Both the position numbers and the translations under genes were made by a program. Shown here piece after piece: positions 1 to 7,531 of a stretch of 17,441 bases of DNA. Origin of the DNA: CAZKDV01 sp964551645 (GTDB lineage Bacteria; Bacteroidota; Bacteroidia; Bacteroidales; DTU049); contig CAZKDV010000050.1 in NCBI GenBank assembly GCA_964551645.1, positions 1 to 17,441 on the forward strand, written 5' to 3'. The number at the start of each line of letters is the position of its first letter. Positions within the stretch are counted from its first letter, which is position 1. Under the pieces are notes generated by a model that was not told the DNA's origin, did no database searches, and was given only the letters and a program-made list of their open reading frames with translations.

Positions 1-205
1 CTACAAAAATATTGACTTAATTCTTGTTCCCGGACTTGCCTTTGATGAACAAATGAATCGTTTGGGTCGCGGAAAAGGATATTATGACAATTTTTTGCCA
101 CTAACAAATGCACATACAATTGGAATCTGCTTTGACTTTCAGTTTTTCAAATCTATTCCTCACCAAAATCACGATATTAAAGTTGAACAAATTATTTACG
201 CTTAA
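1..205 (+). CDS. fau: 5-formyltetrahydrofolate cyclo-ligase, 3' end only
   Basis: This is the last 67 codons of a gene cut by the left edge; the reading frame begins at base 2 and ends at a TAA at 203-205. The enzyme (5,10-methenyl-THF synthetase) uses ATP to cyclise 5-formyl-THF to 5,10-methenyl-THF in one-carbon metabolism. The visible part holds the family's signature: a VPGLAFD segment, then RLGRGKGYYD, the glycine-rich loop that binds phosphate and folate. The C-terminus follows the usual order of the family, with an IGICFDFQ strand and a charged tail. It lies 11 bases before the thioredoxin-like gene on the same strand, so the two are probably co-transcribed. The N-terminal two thirds are outside the window. 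Family assignment is firm; the gene symbol follows E. coli usage (fau/ygfA). Confidence 0.88.
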   Translation, partial: YKNIDLILVPGLAFDEQMNRLGRGKGYYDNFLPLTNAHTIGICFDFQFFKSIPHQNHDIKVEQIIYA

Positions 206-216
206 TTACAAAATTT

Positions 217-1314
217 ATGAGAACATTTTTTTTCACAATTAGCTTATTAGTATTTACTAATATTTTTGCTCAAAATATTGCTACTATAAATGGAACTATC
301 AGTAACTCTCCTACTCAGGAACTTACTATTATGCCATTTATCAAAGGAGAATTTCCTGAACAAAAAATTTCAATTGTAGATAATAATTTTAAAGTAAAAG
401 TATTTATTGAAGATATTACATTTTTAAAATTAGCATTTTCGGGAAAAGCATTTTTAATTGTAATTGCAGAACCAAATGATGAAATTAGCATAAATGTTGA
501 TTTATCGGATATTATTAACACCATTACCATCAAAGGCTCTACCAGCTCAATGCAAGTATATGAAACCGAAGCCATACTTGTAGATAAGGAAAGAAATATT
601 CAAATACTTAGTAATGATTATGCTAAATTAAAGGAAAAGCAAACATCTCAAAAAGAATTAGAAAGCATAAAAAATAAAATTGACTCAATAGAAAAATCAT
701 ATATAAATTATATAGCTGACTTCATAAAGCAAAATATTGATAATCCTGCATCTATGTTTTTTATTGAAAAACTCAATATAGATGAATATTTTAAGCTATA
801 TGAAGACTATGCTAATAAGATGAAACAGAAATATCCTACAAACGCAGTAGTAGAACATATTAACGCTAAAGTAGTAGCAGCAAGCTCAACAAGAGAAGGA
901 ATAAAAGTACCAAATATCCAATTACCTAATATTAATGGAGATACTTTATCTTTGTATCCATTAAAAGGAGAAATAACCATTATTGACTTTTGGGCTTCAT
1001 GGTGTAGTCCCTGCCGAATGTCAAATCCATCAAAAGTTTCTGCTTATGACAAATATCATAAAAAGGGATTAGAAATTTATTCTGTTTCATTAGATCAAAG
1101 TGCTGACGGTTGGAAAACTGCAATTATCAAAGATAATTTAAAATGGGAAAATCATGTCAGCGAATTAAAAGGTTGGCAGTCAAAAGTATCTCGTCAGTTT
1201 GGAATTAGCTCAATACCTGCAAATATTATCATTGACAAAGAAGGCAAAATTATCGCAAAAAACCTTAGAGGTGAAGAGCTACATAGATTTTTAGAAAGAT
1301 TCTTCGGAGAATAA
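217..1314 (+). CDS. Secreted TlpA/ResA-like thioredoxin with N-terminal DUF4369-type domain
   Basis: The 365-residue product starts with a signal peptide (residues 1-18, ending IFA before Q), so it is exported to the periplasm. Residues about 20-115 are beta-rich and resemble the DUF4369 domain that Bacteroidota place before thioredoxin modules. Residues about 120-220 are a charged helical linker. Residues about 228-365 form a thioredoxin fold with the redox motif WASWCSPC (cysteines 263 and 266) and the expected cis-proline (SIP, Pro334). The family reduces or isomerises disulfides in envelope proteins and supports cytochrome maturation. The substrate here cannot be told from sequence. The gene lies 11 bases after the cyclo-ligase and converges on rsmA with a 16-base gap that shows no obvious hairpin. 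No SD precedes the ATG. Confident on architecture, not on partner. Confidence 0.9.
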   Translation: MRTFFFTISLLVFTNIFAQNIATINGTISNSPTQELTIMPFIKGEFPEQKISIVDNNFKVKVFIEDITFLKLAFSGKAFLIVIAEPNDEISINVDLSDIINTITIKGSTSSMQVYETEAILVDKERNIQILSNDYAKLKEKQTSQKELESIKNKIDSIEKSYINYIADFIKQNIDNPASMFFIEKLNIDEYFKLYEDYANKMKQKYPTNAVVEHINAKVVAASSTREGIKVPNIQLPNINGDTLSLYPLKGEITIIDFWASWCSPCRMSNPSKVSAYDKYHKKGLEIYSVSLDQSADGWKTAIIKDNLKWENHVSELKGWQSKVSRQFGISSIPANIIIDKEGKIIAKNLRGEELHRFLERFFGE

Positions 1315-1330
1315 AAGTCAGATTTGCAAT

Positions 1331-2113
1331 TTACTTTCTAAGTTGCACATTTAATATTTCTGCGGCTATCATATCAAATTCTTCATAAGTAAGCTGCTCT
1401 GGGCGTTTGGTCTGATATTCATTGAATGTGGAGGTAAGTTCAAAACTAAATTCTGAAAGTGAATTTCTTAACATTTTTCTCCTTTTTTGAAATGCCGATT
1501 TAACAACTTTTTTAAAAAACGAAAAATCAGTTTTAGGAATTAGTTCATTCTTAAACTGCATAGATATAACTGCCGACTTTACCTTAGGCTGTGGATAAAA
1601 TACGCTTTCGCTAACATTAAATAATATTTCAGGACTATAATATGCTTGTGTCAAAATACTCAAAATACCATAATCTTTGCTATTAGGTTTGGCAACAATT
1701 CTCTCTGCTACTTCTTTTTGAAACATTCCAACAACTTGAACAACCATATCTCTATTATCTAACACTTTAAATAAAATTTGCGATGAAATATTATATGGAA
1801 AATTGCCAATTATGGATATGGGCTTAGAAAAAATGCTTGCCAAATCAAATTTTAAAAAATCAGCTTCAAACAACTGCTCTGGTTTTAAGTTGAAATTATC
1901 CATCAAGTACTTAACTGACTCTGTATCTATCTCTACACAATAATAGTTTATATCTTTGTTTTCAAGTAAGTATTTAGTAAGAACTCCCATTCCCGGACCA
2001 ATTTCCAAAACATTTTTCAATAAATCAACATTTAGCGATGAAACTATTTTTTTCGCAATATTCTGGTCTGTCAAAAAATGTTGTCCGAGATGTTTTTTAG
2101 GTTTTACTGTCAT
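1331..2113 (-). CDS. rsmA: 16S rRNA dimethyladenosine transferase RsmA (KsgA)
   Basis: This 260-residue protein dimethylates two adjacent adenines near the 3' end of 16S rRNA, using S-adenosylmethionine, late in 30S assembly. It opens with the family's PKKHLGQHFLTD segment (residues 5-16). The SAM-binding motif I is EIGPGMG (37-43), an acidic ribose-binding residue is at E61, and D85 fits motif III. Motif IV is NFPY (104-107), where most members have NLPY. The typical MFQKEVAERI helix follows at about 130-139. Length matches the family (about 260-275). Its ATG overlaps the stop codon of the upstream TPR gene by four bases (2110-2113), which indicates translational coupling. It is the last gene of the serS-lipoprotein-TPR-rsmA unit. 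Confidence 0.96.
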   Translation of the reverse strand: MTVKPKKHLGQHFLTDQNIAKKIVSSLNVDLLKNVLEIGPGMGVLTKYLLENKDINYYCVEIDTESVKYLMDNFNLKPEQLFEADFLKFDLASIFSKPISIIGNFPYNISSQILFKVLDNRDMVVQVVGMFQKEVAERIVAKPNSKDYGILSILTQAYYSPEILFNVSESVFYPQPKVKSAVISMQFKNELIPKTDFSFFKKVVKSAFQKRRKMLRNSLSEFSFELTSTFNEYQTKRPEQLTYEEFDMIAAEILNVQLRK

Positions 2114-3969
2114 TGTAAATTCTTATTTCTAATTTGCCTATACAATTCTCGTGCTTCTTGGGCATAAACACTTGAAGGAAAATCATCAACAATTTGCCAA
2201 TATAAATCCATAGCATTATCTGGATTATCTAATTTGTCTTTGTACAAACCAGCCAAAATATACAAAGCATCATCTGCTAATAAGTCTATATAATGATTTG
2301 CAAGAATTTGATGAAGTGATTGAGCTGCTTTTTCGTATTCTTCTTTAAAAATAAGTATTTTAGATTTTAACATGAGTGCATCATCACGAATTGGATGATA
2401 AGGAAAAATATTTAACAAAGAATCCAACACTTGCAATGATTGTTCATGTTTTTTAGTAACATACATAAATTCGGCTCGCGAATAGTATTCAAGCGGAACA
2501 AATGAGCTGTCTGTATCTACATTATTAATGATAAATAAATTCAAATCCATTGCATCATTGGCAATAAGTTTTGATGTAGAACCTTGCAGAATTTTTAGAT
2601 GTGTTTGTGCATATTCAAACTCGCCTATATAATAATAAAACTTTGCATTTTTAAACTTTGCATAAAACCCAATAGTGTCATGTTTAAAGTCCTTTTCAAC
2701 CTGCGAATAAAGCAATGAAGCATCCCAATGCTCGCCAGTCATCAGCATAATATCGGCTTTTTGAATTTTCAGTACAGCAACTAATTGTGCTTGCAATCTT
2801 GGAACTTGCATTGCTTTATCAATCCATTTTTTTGCTTCCAAAGGTTTATTGAGATAATATGCTTGAATTTCGGCAAGTTTTTGAACTAAGGAAATACTAT
2901 TCAACTGTATCCCCATTTCATCAATTAACATCAATATATCATTTTCAATTTCTTTTAAAATCTCAATACTTGGAGGAATAGTAGAAGTTGCTTGCAAGTA
3001 TTTTATATCTATCAATAAAATTTTAGCGTTGTAATAATAACTTGCTTTGCTTCCGAGAGTGATAATATAATTAATTCCTCTCACGGCTTCCGCATATTCT
3101 TTGTTTTCAATAAAAGTTGGAACAATATCAATTATAATTTCACCTTCTCGGTTTTGCCTTTTATCCATTGCAATAGCCTGCGTCATTGCTCTTTCAAAAT
3201 CAGAATTTTGAATGTAAGCCCAAAGTAAAATATCAGCATAAGCTATATTTTGTGGTTTTCTTTGAACACGCCGTAACACATACTGAATAAACTTATTCAA
3301 TAGTTGCTCAGTATGGTCGGTAGCAACAATAGCCTGCAAACGCTCTTGCAAATTTTCTATTTGAGAAGCCGGATTATCAATAACTTTAAATATTTGCTCA
3401 AACATATCTTCTAACTGATTATTGTCATAATACAAGTAAATCAGTTCGTAGCTAAACACTTCATTGTATGGAAATTGCTCAATAGCTTTTTCATAAGTTT
3501 TGGTTGACCAATCTTTTAATCCTCTTATTTCAAAATATTGGGCTAATGCCATGTAATTATCAACTGTCGGACTAAGATTGTTAATTGCTGCCTGCATACT
3601 TTTGATGTGCTTCTTTTGATTTCCTGTTTTTAAGTAAACATAACCTTCATCAACTTGATACCTAAAAACTGCGGGATTTTTCTTTATCAAACCCGAAGTC
3701 AATCGTTCTGCTTTTTTATAATCTTCTAATGCAATAAGGCACTCAAAATAGTAGTTGTACAAATAAATTGAAGGATTACGATTAAACAATTTTTCGTATA
3801 AAACAATAGCTTTATCATACTCTTGATTATTGTAATATTGCAATGCAAGAAGTTCATCAGTTGTCGTTTGAGTTTGTGCAAAAACTGAATTGGAAGCAAA
3901 CAAAGCAATCAGAACTATCAAAATAGCTTTAAAAAAACGAACAAAAACTGCTTTAAATGAATGTTTCAT
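2110..3969 (-). CDS. Exported tetratricopeptide-repeat protein
   Basis: A 619-residue protein with a signal peptide (residues 1-31, ending VFA before Q), so it works in the periplasm or at the outer membrane. Nearly all the rest is helical TPR-type repeats. The clearest are at about 39-75 (ALQYYNNQEYDKAIVLYEKL), 75-140, 500-560 and 560-619 (the last with ADDALYILAGLYKD and a C-terminal PSSVYAQEARELY). That final block resembles the TPRs of BamD/CpoB-like envelope proteins, but I see no lipobox cysteine. TPR arrays are protein-binding scaffolds; no catalytic motif is visible. The gene follows the small lipoprotein by 22 bases and overlaps rsmA by four. This fixed place suggests co-expression with translation genes and possibly a partnership with the lipoprotein, but the function is unknown. 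Confidence 0.85.
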   Translation of the reverse strand: MKHSFKAVFVRFFKAILIVLIALFASNSVFAQTQTTTDELLALQYYNNQEYDKAIVLYEKLFNRNPSIYLYNYYFECLIALEDYKKAERLTSGLIKKNPAVFRYQVDEGYVYLKTGNQKKHIKSMQAAINNLSPTVDNYMALAQYFEIRGLKDWSTKTYEKAIEQFPYNEVFSYELIYLYYDNNQLEDMFEQIFKVIDNPASQIENLQERLQAIVATDHTEQLLNKFIQYVLRRVQRKPQNIAYADILLWAYIQNSDFERAMTQAIAMDKRQNREGEIIIDIVPTFIENKEYAEAVRGINYIITLGSKASYYYNAKILLIDIKYLQATSTIPPSIEILKEIENDILMLIDEMGIQLNSISLVQKLAEIQAYYLNKPLEAKKWIDKAMQVPRLQAQLVAVLKIQKADIMLMTGEHWDASLLYSQVEKDFKHDTIGFYAKFKNAKFYYYIGEFEYAQTHLKILQGSTSKLIANDAMDLNLFIINNVDTDSSFVPLEYYSRAEFMYVTKKHEQSLQVLDSLLNIFPYHPIRDDALMLKSKILIFKEEYEKAAQSLHQILANHYIDLLADDALYILAGLYKDKLDNPDNAMDLYWQIVDDFPSSVYAQEARELYRQIRNKNLQ

Positions 3970-3991
3970 CTATCTAAAAAAATATGCAAGT

Positions 3992-4564
3992 TTATTTATA
4001 CAATTCAATGACTTTTATAATTTTAGGATATAAAGTATCATATACAATCAATTGCGAATTAAGATTTTTAATCATTATTTCAATTTCTTCTTTGAGCATT
4101 AAAACCTCTTTTTCTTCCTCTAAAATATATTTGGCAAATTCATTCTTTTTTATAATTCTTTTTTTCAAATCATGCTGTAAATCAGTCAATTGAGATTGCG
4201 AAAAAATAATACTTTCATTTAATTCAGGGAGAACTCCAAGCAAATTTTGTAATGGCGCCTCAATAAGTGCAAATCTATTGATTACTTCCTTGTCTTCTGT
4301 GTTTTTTTCAATATTATCAATGATCTTCAATAAACTTATGGTATTTGTACATTCTTCAGATATTTTTTTCAATTGCAAAGTGTCTATACTTAAAAGGCTT
4401 AACTGTGTGTCATTCAATGTATTTTGAAGAAATACAATTTTTTGATTTCCTTGCTTTATATAAGGCAGTGTACATGCAGAAAAAACAAAAGCACCAATAA
4501 GAAAGTTAATAACAATAAACTTTTTCACTTTTCGACTAAGGCATTTAATTTTTAAGCATCTCAA
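3992..4564 (-). CDS. Small helical lipoprotein of unknown function
   Basis: Read from the ATG at 4564 the product has 190 residues and its first codons overlap the serS 3' end by 20 bases. An in-frame GTG at 4526-4528 would give a cleaner lipoprotein signal, starting VKKFIVINF and reaching the lipobox FSAC (Cys31 of the long form) after 18 residues. I think that shorter start is at least as likely. After the cysteine the chain is almost wholly predicted helix, rich in L, I, K and E, with heptad-like stretches at about 45-110 and 115-175 (LEEEKEVLMLKEEIEIMIKNL), so a coiled-coil or helical bundle is likely. I do not recognise a family. It sits between serS and the TPR gene in one transcription unit, so it may work with the TPR protein in the envelope. 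Confidence 0.75.
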   Translation of the reverse strand: MRCLKIKCLSRKVKKFIVINFLIGAFVFSACTLPYIKQGNQKIVFLQNTLNDTQLSLLSIDTLQLKKISEECTNTISLLKIIDNIEKNTEDKEVINRFALIEAPLQNLLGVLPELNESIIFSQSQLTDLQHDLKKRIIKKNEFAKYILEEEKEVLMLKEEIEIMIKNLNSQLIVYDTLYPKIIKVIELYK

Positions 4565-5819
4565 AACCTGTATATTGTTGCAATACTTCGGGAATAAGCA
4601 CTCCTTCGTCAGTTTGATAATTTTCCAAAATTGCGGCTAAAATTCGTGGCAATGCCAAAGCACTTCCGTTAAGAGTATGTGGAATAAATATTTTCCCATC
4701 GCTACCTTTACATCTTAGTTTCATTCTTACAGACTGAAAAGTTTCAAAATTTGATACCGAACTCACTTCTAACCATCTTTTTTGTCCTGCCGCATATACT
4801 TCAAAGTCGTAAGTCATGGCCGAAGCAAAGCTAATATCACCGCCGCATAATCTCAAAATACGGTAAGGTAATTTCAAACTATCCAATAAATTTGCAACAT
4901 GCTCGCACATCTCATCAAGTGCCTTATATGAGGTTTCGGGGCTTTCTATTCTCACAATCTCAACTTTATCAAACTGATGCAAACGATTTAATCCTCTTAC
5001 ATCTTTTCCATACGAACCTGCTTCGCGTCTAAAACAAGCAGAATAAGCTGCCAATTTTTGAGGTAAATCATTGGATTGCAAAATAACATTTCTAAATAAA
5101 TTGGTTATAGGTACTTCAGAAGTTGGAATTAAATAAAGATTATCCAATTCTATATGATACATCTGTCCTTCCTTATCAGGAAGTTGTCCTGTTCCAAAGC
5201 CCGATTCTTCATTAACCAAAAATGGAGGCTGCACTTCAAAATAAGTTTTCTCAACTGCTTTATCAAGAAAATATTGAATTAAAGCTCTTTGCAATTTTGC
5301 CATTTTGCCTCTATAAACAGGAAATCCCGAACCAGTGATTTTTGCTCCATTATCAAAATCAATAAGCCCAAATTTGTCTGAAATATCCCAATGAGGAAGC
5401 AAATCAGCTGAAAAATTATTTATACTGCCCACATTCTTCACAATCTGATTATCTTCGGCACTATATCCTGCAACAACATCAATATGAGGAATATTTGGTA
5501 TTAAAACTAAAATATCTTCAACTTCTTGAACAAGAGCACTCAATTTATTTTTCAAATCCTTAGCAATTTCTTTCAATTCAGCAGTTTTTTGCTTCAACAC
5601 TTCTGCTTCAGCTTGTTGTCCTATTTTATACAAATTGCTGATATTTTTTACAATAGCATTAGATTCGGCAAGACATTCGTCTAATTCATTTTGCGTTTTG
5701 CGTCTTTCTTCATCTTTTTGTAAAACAGTATCAATTAGTTCAATCTGTTTAAAGTTTTTAACCCCAAGACGAGTCTTTACATAATCTGTATTTTCCCTGA
5801 TATAGCTTATTTGTAACAT
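4545..5819 (-). CDS. serS: Seryl-tRNA synthetase
   Basis: A class II aminoacyl-tRNA synthetase that charges tRNA-Ser (and tRNA-Sec where present) with serine in the cytoplasm. I start it at the ATG at 5817-5819, giving 424 residues that begin MLQISYIRENTDYVKTRL, the family's usual N-terminus. An upstream in-frame ATG at 5864 would add 15 residues with no counterpart in the family. Residues about 27-105 are the charged coiled-coil arm that grips the long variable arm of tRNA-Ser. The catalytic domain holds the TSEVP segment, motif 2 (CFRREAG ... GLNRLHQFDKVE) and motif 3 (LNGSALALPRILAAILEN). The C-terminus (EVLQQYTGFEML) fits the family. It is the first gene of the minus-strand unit and diverges from the membrane-protein gene at 5934. 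Confidence 0.96.
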   Translation of the reverse strand: MLQISYIRENTDYVKTRLGVKNFKQIELIDTVLQKDEERRKTQNELDECLAESNAIVKNISNLYKIGQQAEAEVLKQKTAELKEIAKDLKNKLSALVQEVEDILVLIPNIPHIDVVAGYSAEDNQIVKNVGSINNFSADLLPHWDISDKFGLIDFDNGAKITGSGFPVYRGKMAKLQRALIQYFLDKAVEKTYFEVQPPFLVNEESGFGTGQLPDKEGQMYHIELDNLYLIPTSEVPITNLFRNVILQSNDLPQKLAAYSACFRREAGSYGKDVRGLNRLHQFDKVEIVRIESPETSYKALDEMCEHVANLLDSLKLPYRILRLCGGDISFASAMTYDFEVYAAGQKRWLEVSSVSNFETFQSVRMKLRCKGSDGKIFIPHTLNGSALALPRILAAILENYQTDEGVLIPEVLQQYTGFEMLKN

Positions 5820-5837
5820 GTAATTTAATTTAAAAAG

Positions 5838-5845
5838 CAAATTTA
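5838..5845 (-). promoter_or_regulatory. Possible serS promoter -7 box
   Basis: Read on the minus strand this is TAAATTTG, an exact fit to the Bacteroidota -7 consensus TAnnTTTG, 18 bases upstream of the serS ATG. I found no TTTG -33 box at the expected distance, only a TGTG 16 bases upstream, so this is a weak call. Confidence 0.35.
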
Positions 5846-5888
5846 CAACTTTTGCACTAAACACATTGTATCATCAATAAATTTATCC

Positions 5889-5915
5889 TTGTTTAATAGA
5901 ACTGATGTATCTTTG
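5889..5915 (+). promoter_or_regulatory. Candidate promoter for the membrane-protein gene
   Basis: TTG at 5889-5891, a 16-base spacer, then TATCTTTG at 5908-5915, matching the Bacteroidota -33/-7 pattern (TTTG...TAnnTTTG), although the spacer is slightly short. Transcription would start at about 5921, some 13 bases before the ATG at 5934. Position and orientation fit; there is no experimental support. Confidence 0.45.
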
Positions 5916-5933
5916 AAATTTAATTTTTAGTAC

Positions 5934-7490
5934 ATGTTTTTAAAACTACTACTCTTTGTTTTGTATCTAACAATAATAATTTTGTTGATATGCAAACTGA
6001 AAATATTTCGCAAAACCAAAATAAATTCACGCTATCTTGTTTTGATTTTCGGCATAAAACTTATTGCAGGATTAGGCTTAAATTATCTGTATTTACACTA
6101 TTATACCGATACAAAAGAAGCTGACATATACAAATATTATCAAGATAGCGAAACGCTTTACAATATTGCACAAACTGATTTTTCTGCTTTTCTGAAAATT
6201 ATGAGCGGTATAAATTCTAAAGATACTGCTTTGAATGTTTATTATGAGCAATTATACAACTGGCAAGAACACGATTCTAAATATTTAGAAATTATCGGTT
6301 ATCAAGATTCCAATTTTTTCAATTCGCACCGTTTTGTAACTAAGCTAAATGTTGCGTTTCACTTTTTGTCGCAGTCATATTTACCAACGCATACACTATT
6401 TATGTGTTTCATCAGTTTTATCGGTTTCACCTTGATTTTTCTTTCTTTTTCTCAATTTGCTTCAAAACATCAGAATACGCTACTTATACTTGGTATTTAC
6501 TTGTTTCCTTCAGTATTAATGTGGTCGGGAACACTTTTAAAAGAAAGCATTTTATATTTCGGAATTGGATTATTTACATATTCGATTTTTCATCAACAAT
6601 CATCAATCAAAAAACTTATCTTATTCGTTTTTGCAAGTGTTATACTTATTTATATAAAGTTTTATATACTCATAATTTTGCTAATTAGTACTATCTTATT
6701 TTTCACATATAAAAATCATAAAAAATCAATTTATTATATCCTTTCGTTATTTGTGTTGATTTTTCTTATTTCAATTTATTTACTGCCCACTAAATTAAAT
6801 CCTCTTGTTTATATTTCTTCAAAAATGCAACAACAGCAAAAAATTGGCATGGGTGGTTATTATTTATGTAAAACTGACAGTCTTGATTTTCAAGTTTTTA
6901 TTGAAGAAAATGAATTTGAGAAGCACAATTTCTACAATAATGATAGCATTCATGCAACTTTCACAGCTAAAGGAAAGTTGTTTCATTATTTTTTTCTACC
7001 TGAAAACATAAATTACAATCCTTATTTTAATGGAACATTATCAGATACAAGCAAGCAACTTGGCAATATGCACGGCTGGTATTTTTTGATGCTGCATTAT
7101 GCAAAAGCTAATAGTTTTATACCTATTCCTGAGCTTGAACCTAATTTATTAAGTTTTATTCGATTTTTTCCATATACTATAAAAAACAGTATATTAGAGC
7201 CAATCCCACGAGCAAGCAACTTTACAATTTTACATTTAGCTTCATTTATTGAAAATTTATTTTTACTACTATTAATTTTATTAACAATTTTATTCATTAA
7301 AAAACCTTTGCCACACAAGGAAATCATATTGTTTTTAATAGTTTTTTCATTATTACTTTTGTTGCTAATTGGCTACACAACTCCTATTGCAGGAAATATC
7401 ATAAGGCATAAAATTCCGAGCATTACATTTTTGATTATCAGCATAATAATTATGTTGGATATTGAAAAGATTAAGAAATTAAAACGATGA
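5934..7490 (+). CDS. Polytopic membrane protein, EpsG/Wzy polymerase-like
   Basis: A 518-residue integral membrane protein with about ten hydrophobic segments, near residues 1-22, 33-55, 150-170, 178-197, 203-217, 226-258, 265-285, 428-452, 458-483 and 490-508. Two long soluble loops lie at about 56-148 and 286-425. The layout resembles surface polysaccharide polymerases (EpsG/Wzy) or related membrane glycosyltransferases. An ADIYKYYQDS segment follows TM2, a PSVLMWSGTLLKES motif with a conserved-looking Lys-Glu pair lies between TMs, and a GNIIRHKIPSITF segment precedes the last TM. No glycan gene cluster surrounds it, so the substrate is unknown. A TAnnTTTG box lies just upstream. The ABC ATPase gene follows 41 bases later and may be co-transcribed. 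Membrane nature is certain; the polymerase link is inference. Confidence 0.8.
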   Translation: MFLKLLLFVLYLTIIILLICKLKIFRKTKINSRYLVLIFGIKLIAGLGLNYLYLHYYTDTKEADIYKYYQDSETLYNIAQTDFSAFLKIMSGINSKDTALNVYYEQLYNWQEHDSKYLEIIGYQDSNFFNSHRFVTKLNVAFHFLSQSYLPTHTLFMCFISFIGFTLIFLSFSQFASKHQNTLLILGIYLFPSVLMWSGTLLKESILYFGIGLFTYSIFHQQSSIKKLILFVFASVILIYIKFYILIILLISTILFFTYKNHKKSIYYILSLFVLIFLISIYLLPTKLNPLVYISSKMQQQQKIGMGGYYLCKTDSLDFQVFIEENEFEKHNFYNNDSIHATFTAKGKLFHYFFLPENINYNPYFNGTLSDTSKQLGNMHGWYFLMLHYAKANSFIPIPELEPNLLSFIRFFPYTIKNSILEPIPRASNFTILHLASFIENLFLLLLILLTILFIKKPLPHKEIILFLIVFSLLLLLLIGYTTPIAGNIIRHKIPSITFLIISIIIMLDIEKIKKLKR

Positions 7491-7531
7491 AAACACCCGA
7501 ACAAATCTAATTATTCATAATTTAGCAAACA

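Noticed and set aside
315..575. Minus-strand 86-codon ORF inside the thioredoxin-like gene
   Set aside because: Shadow frame opposite a well-supported coding region, with no recognisable domain.
5820..5864. 15-codon upstream extension of serS
   Set aside because: It has no match to SerRS N-termini, and a TAnnTTTG promoter-like box lies within it; MLQISYIREN at 5819 is the natural start.
7487..7510. Seven-codon ORF (MKTPEQI) overlapping the stop of the membrane-protein gene
   Set aside because: Too short to support; no SD and no sign of a leader peptide function.
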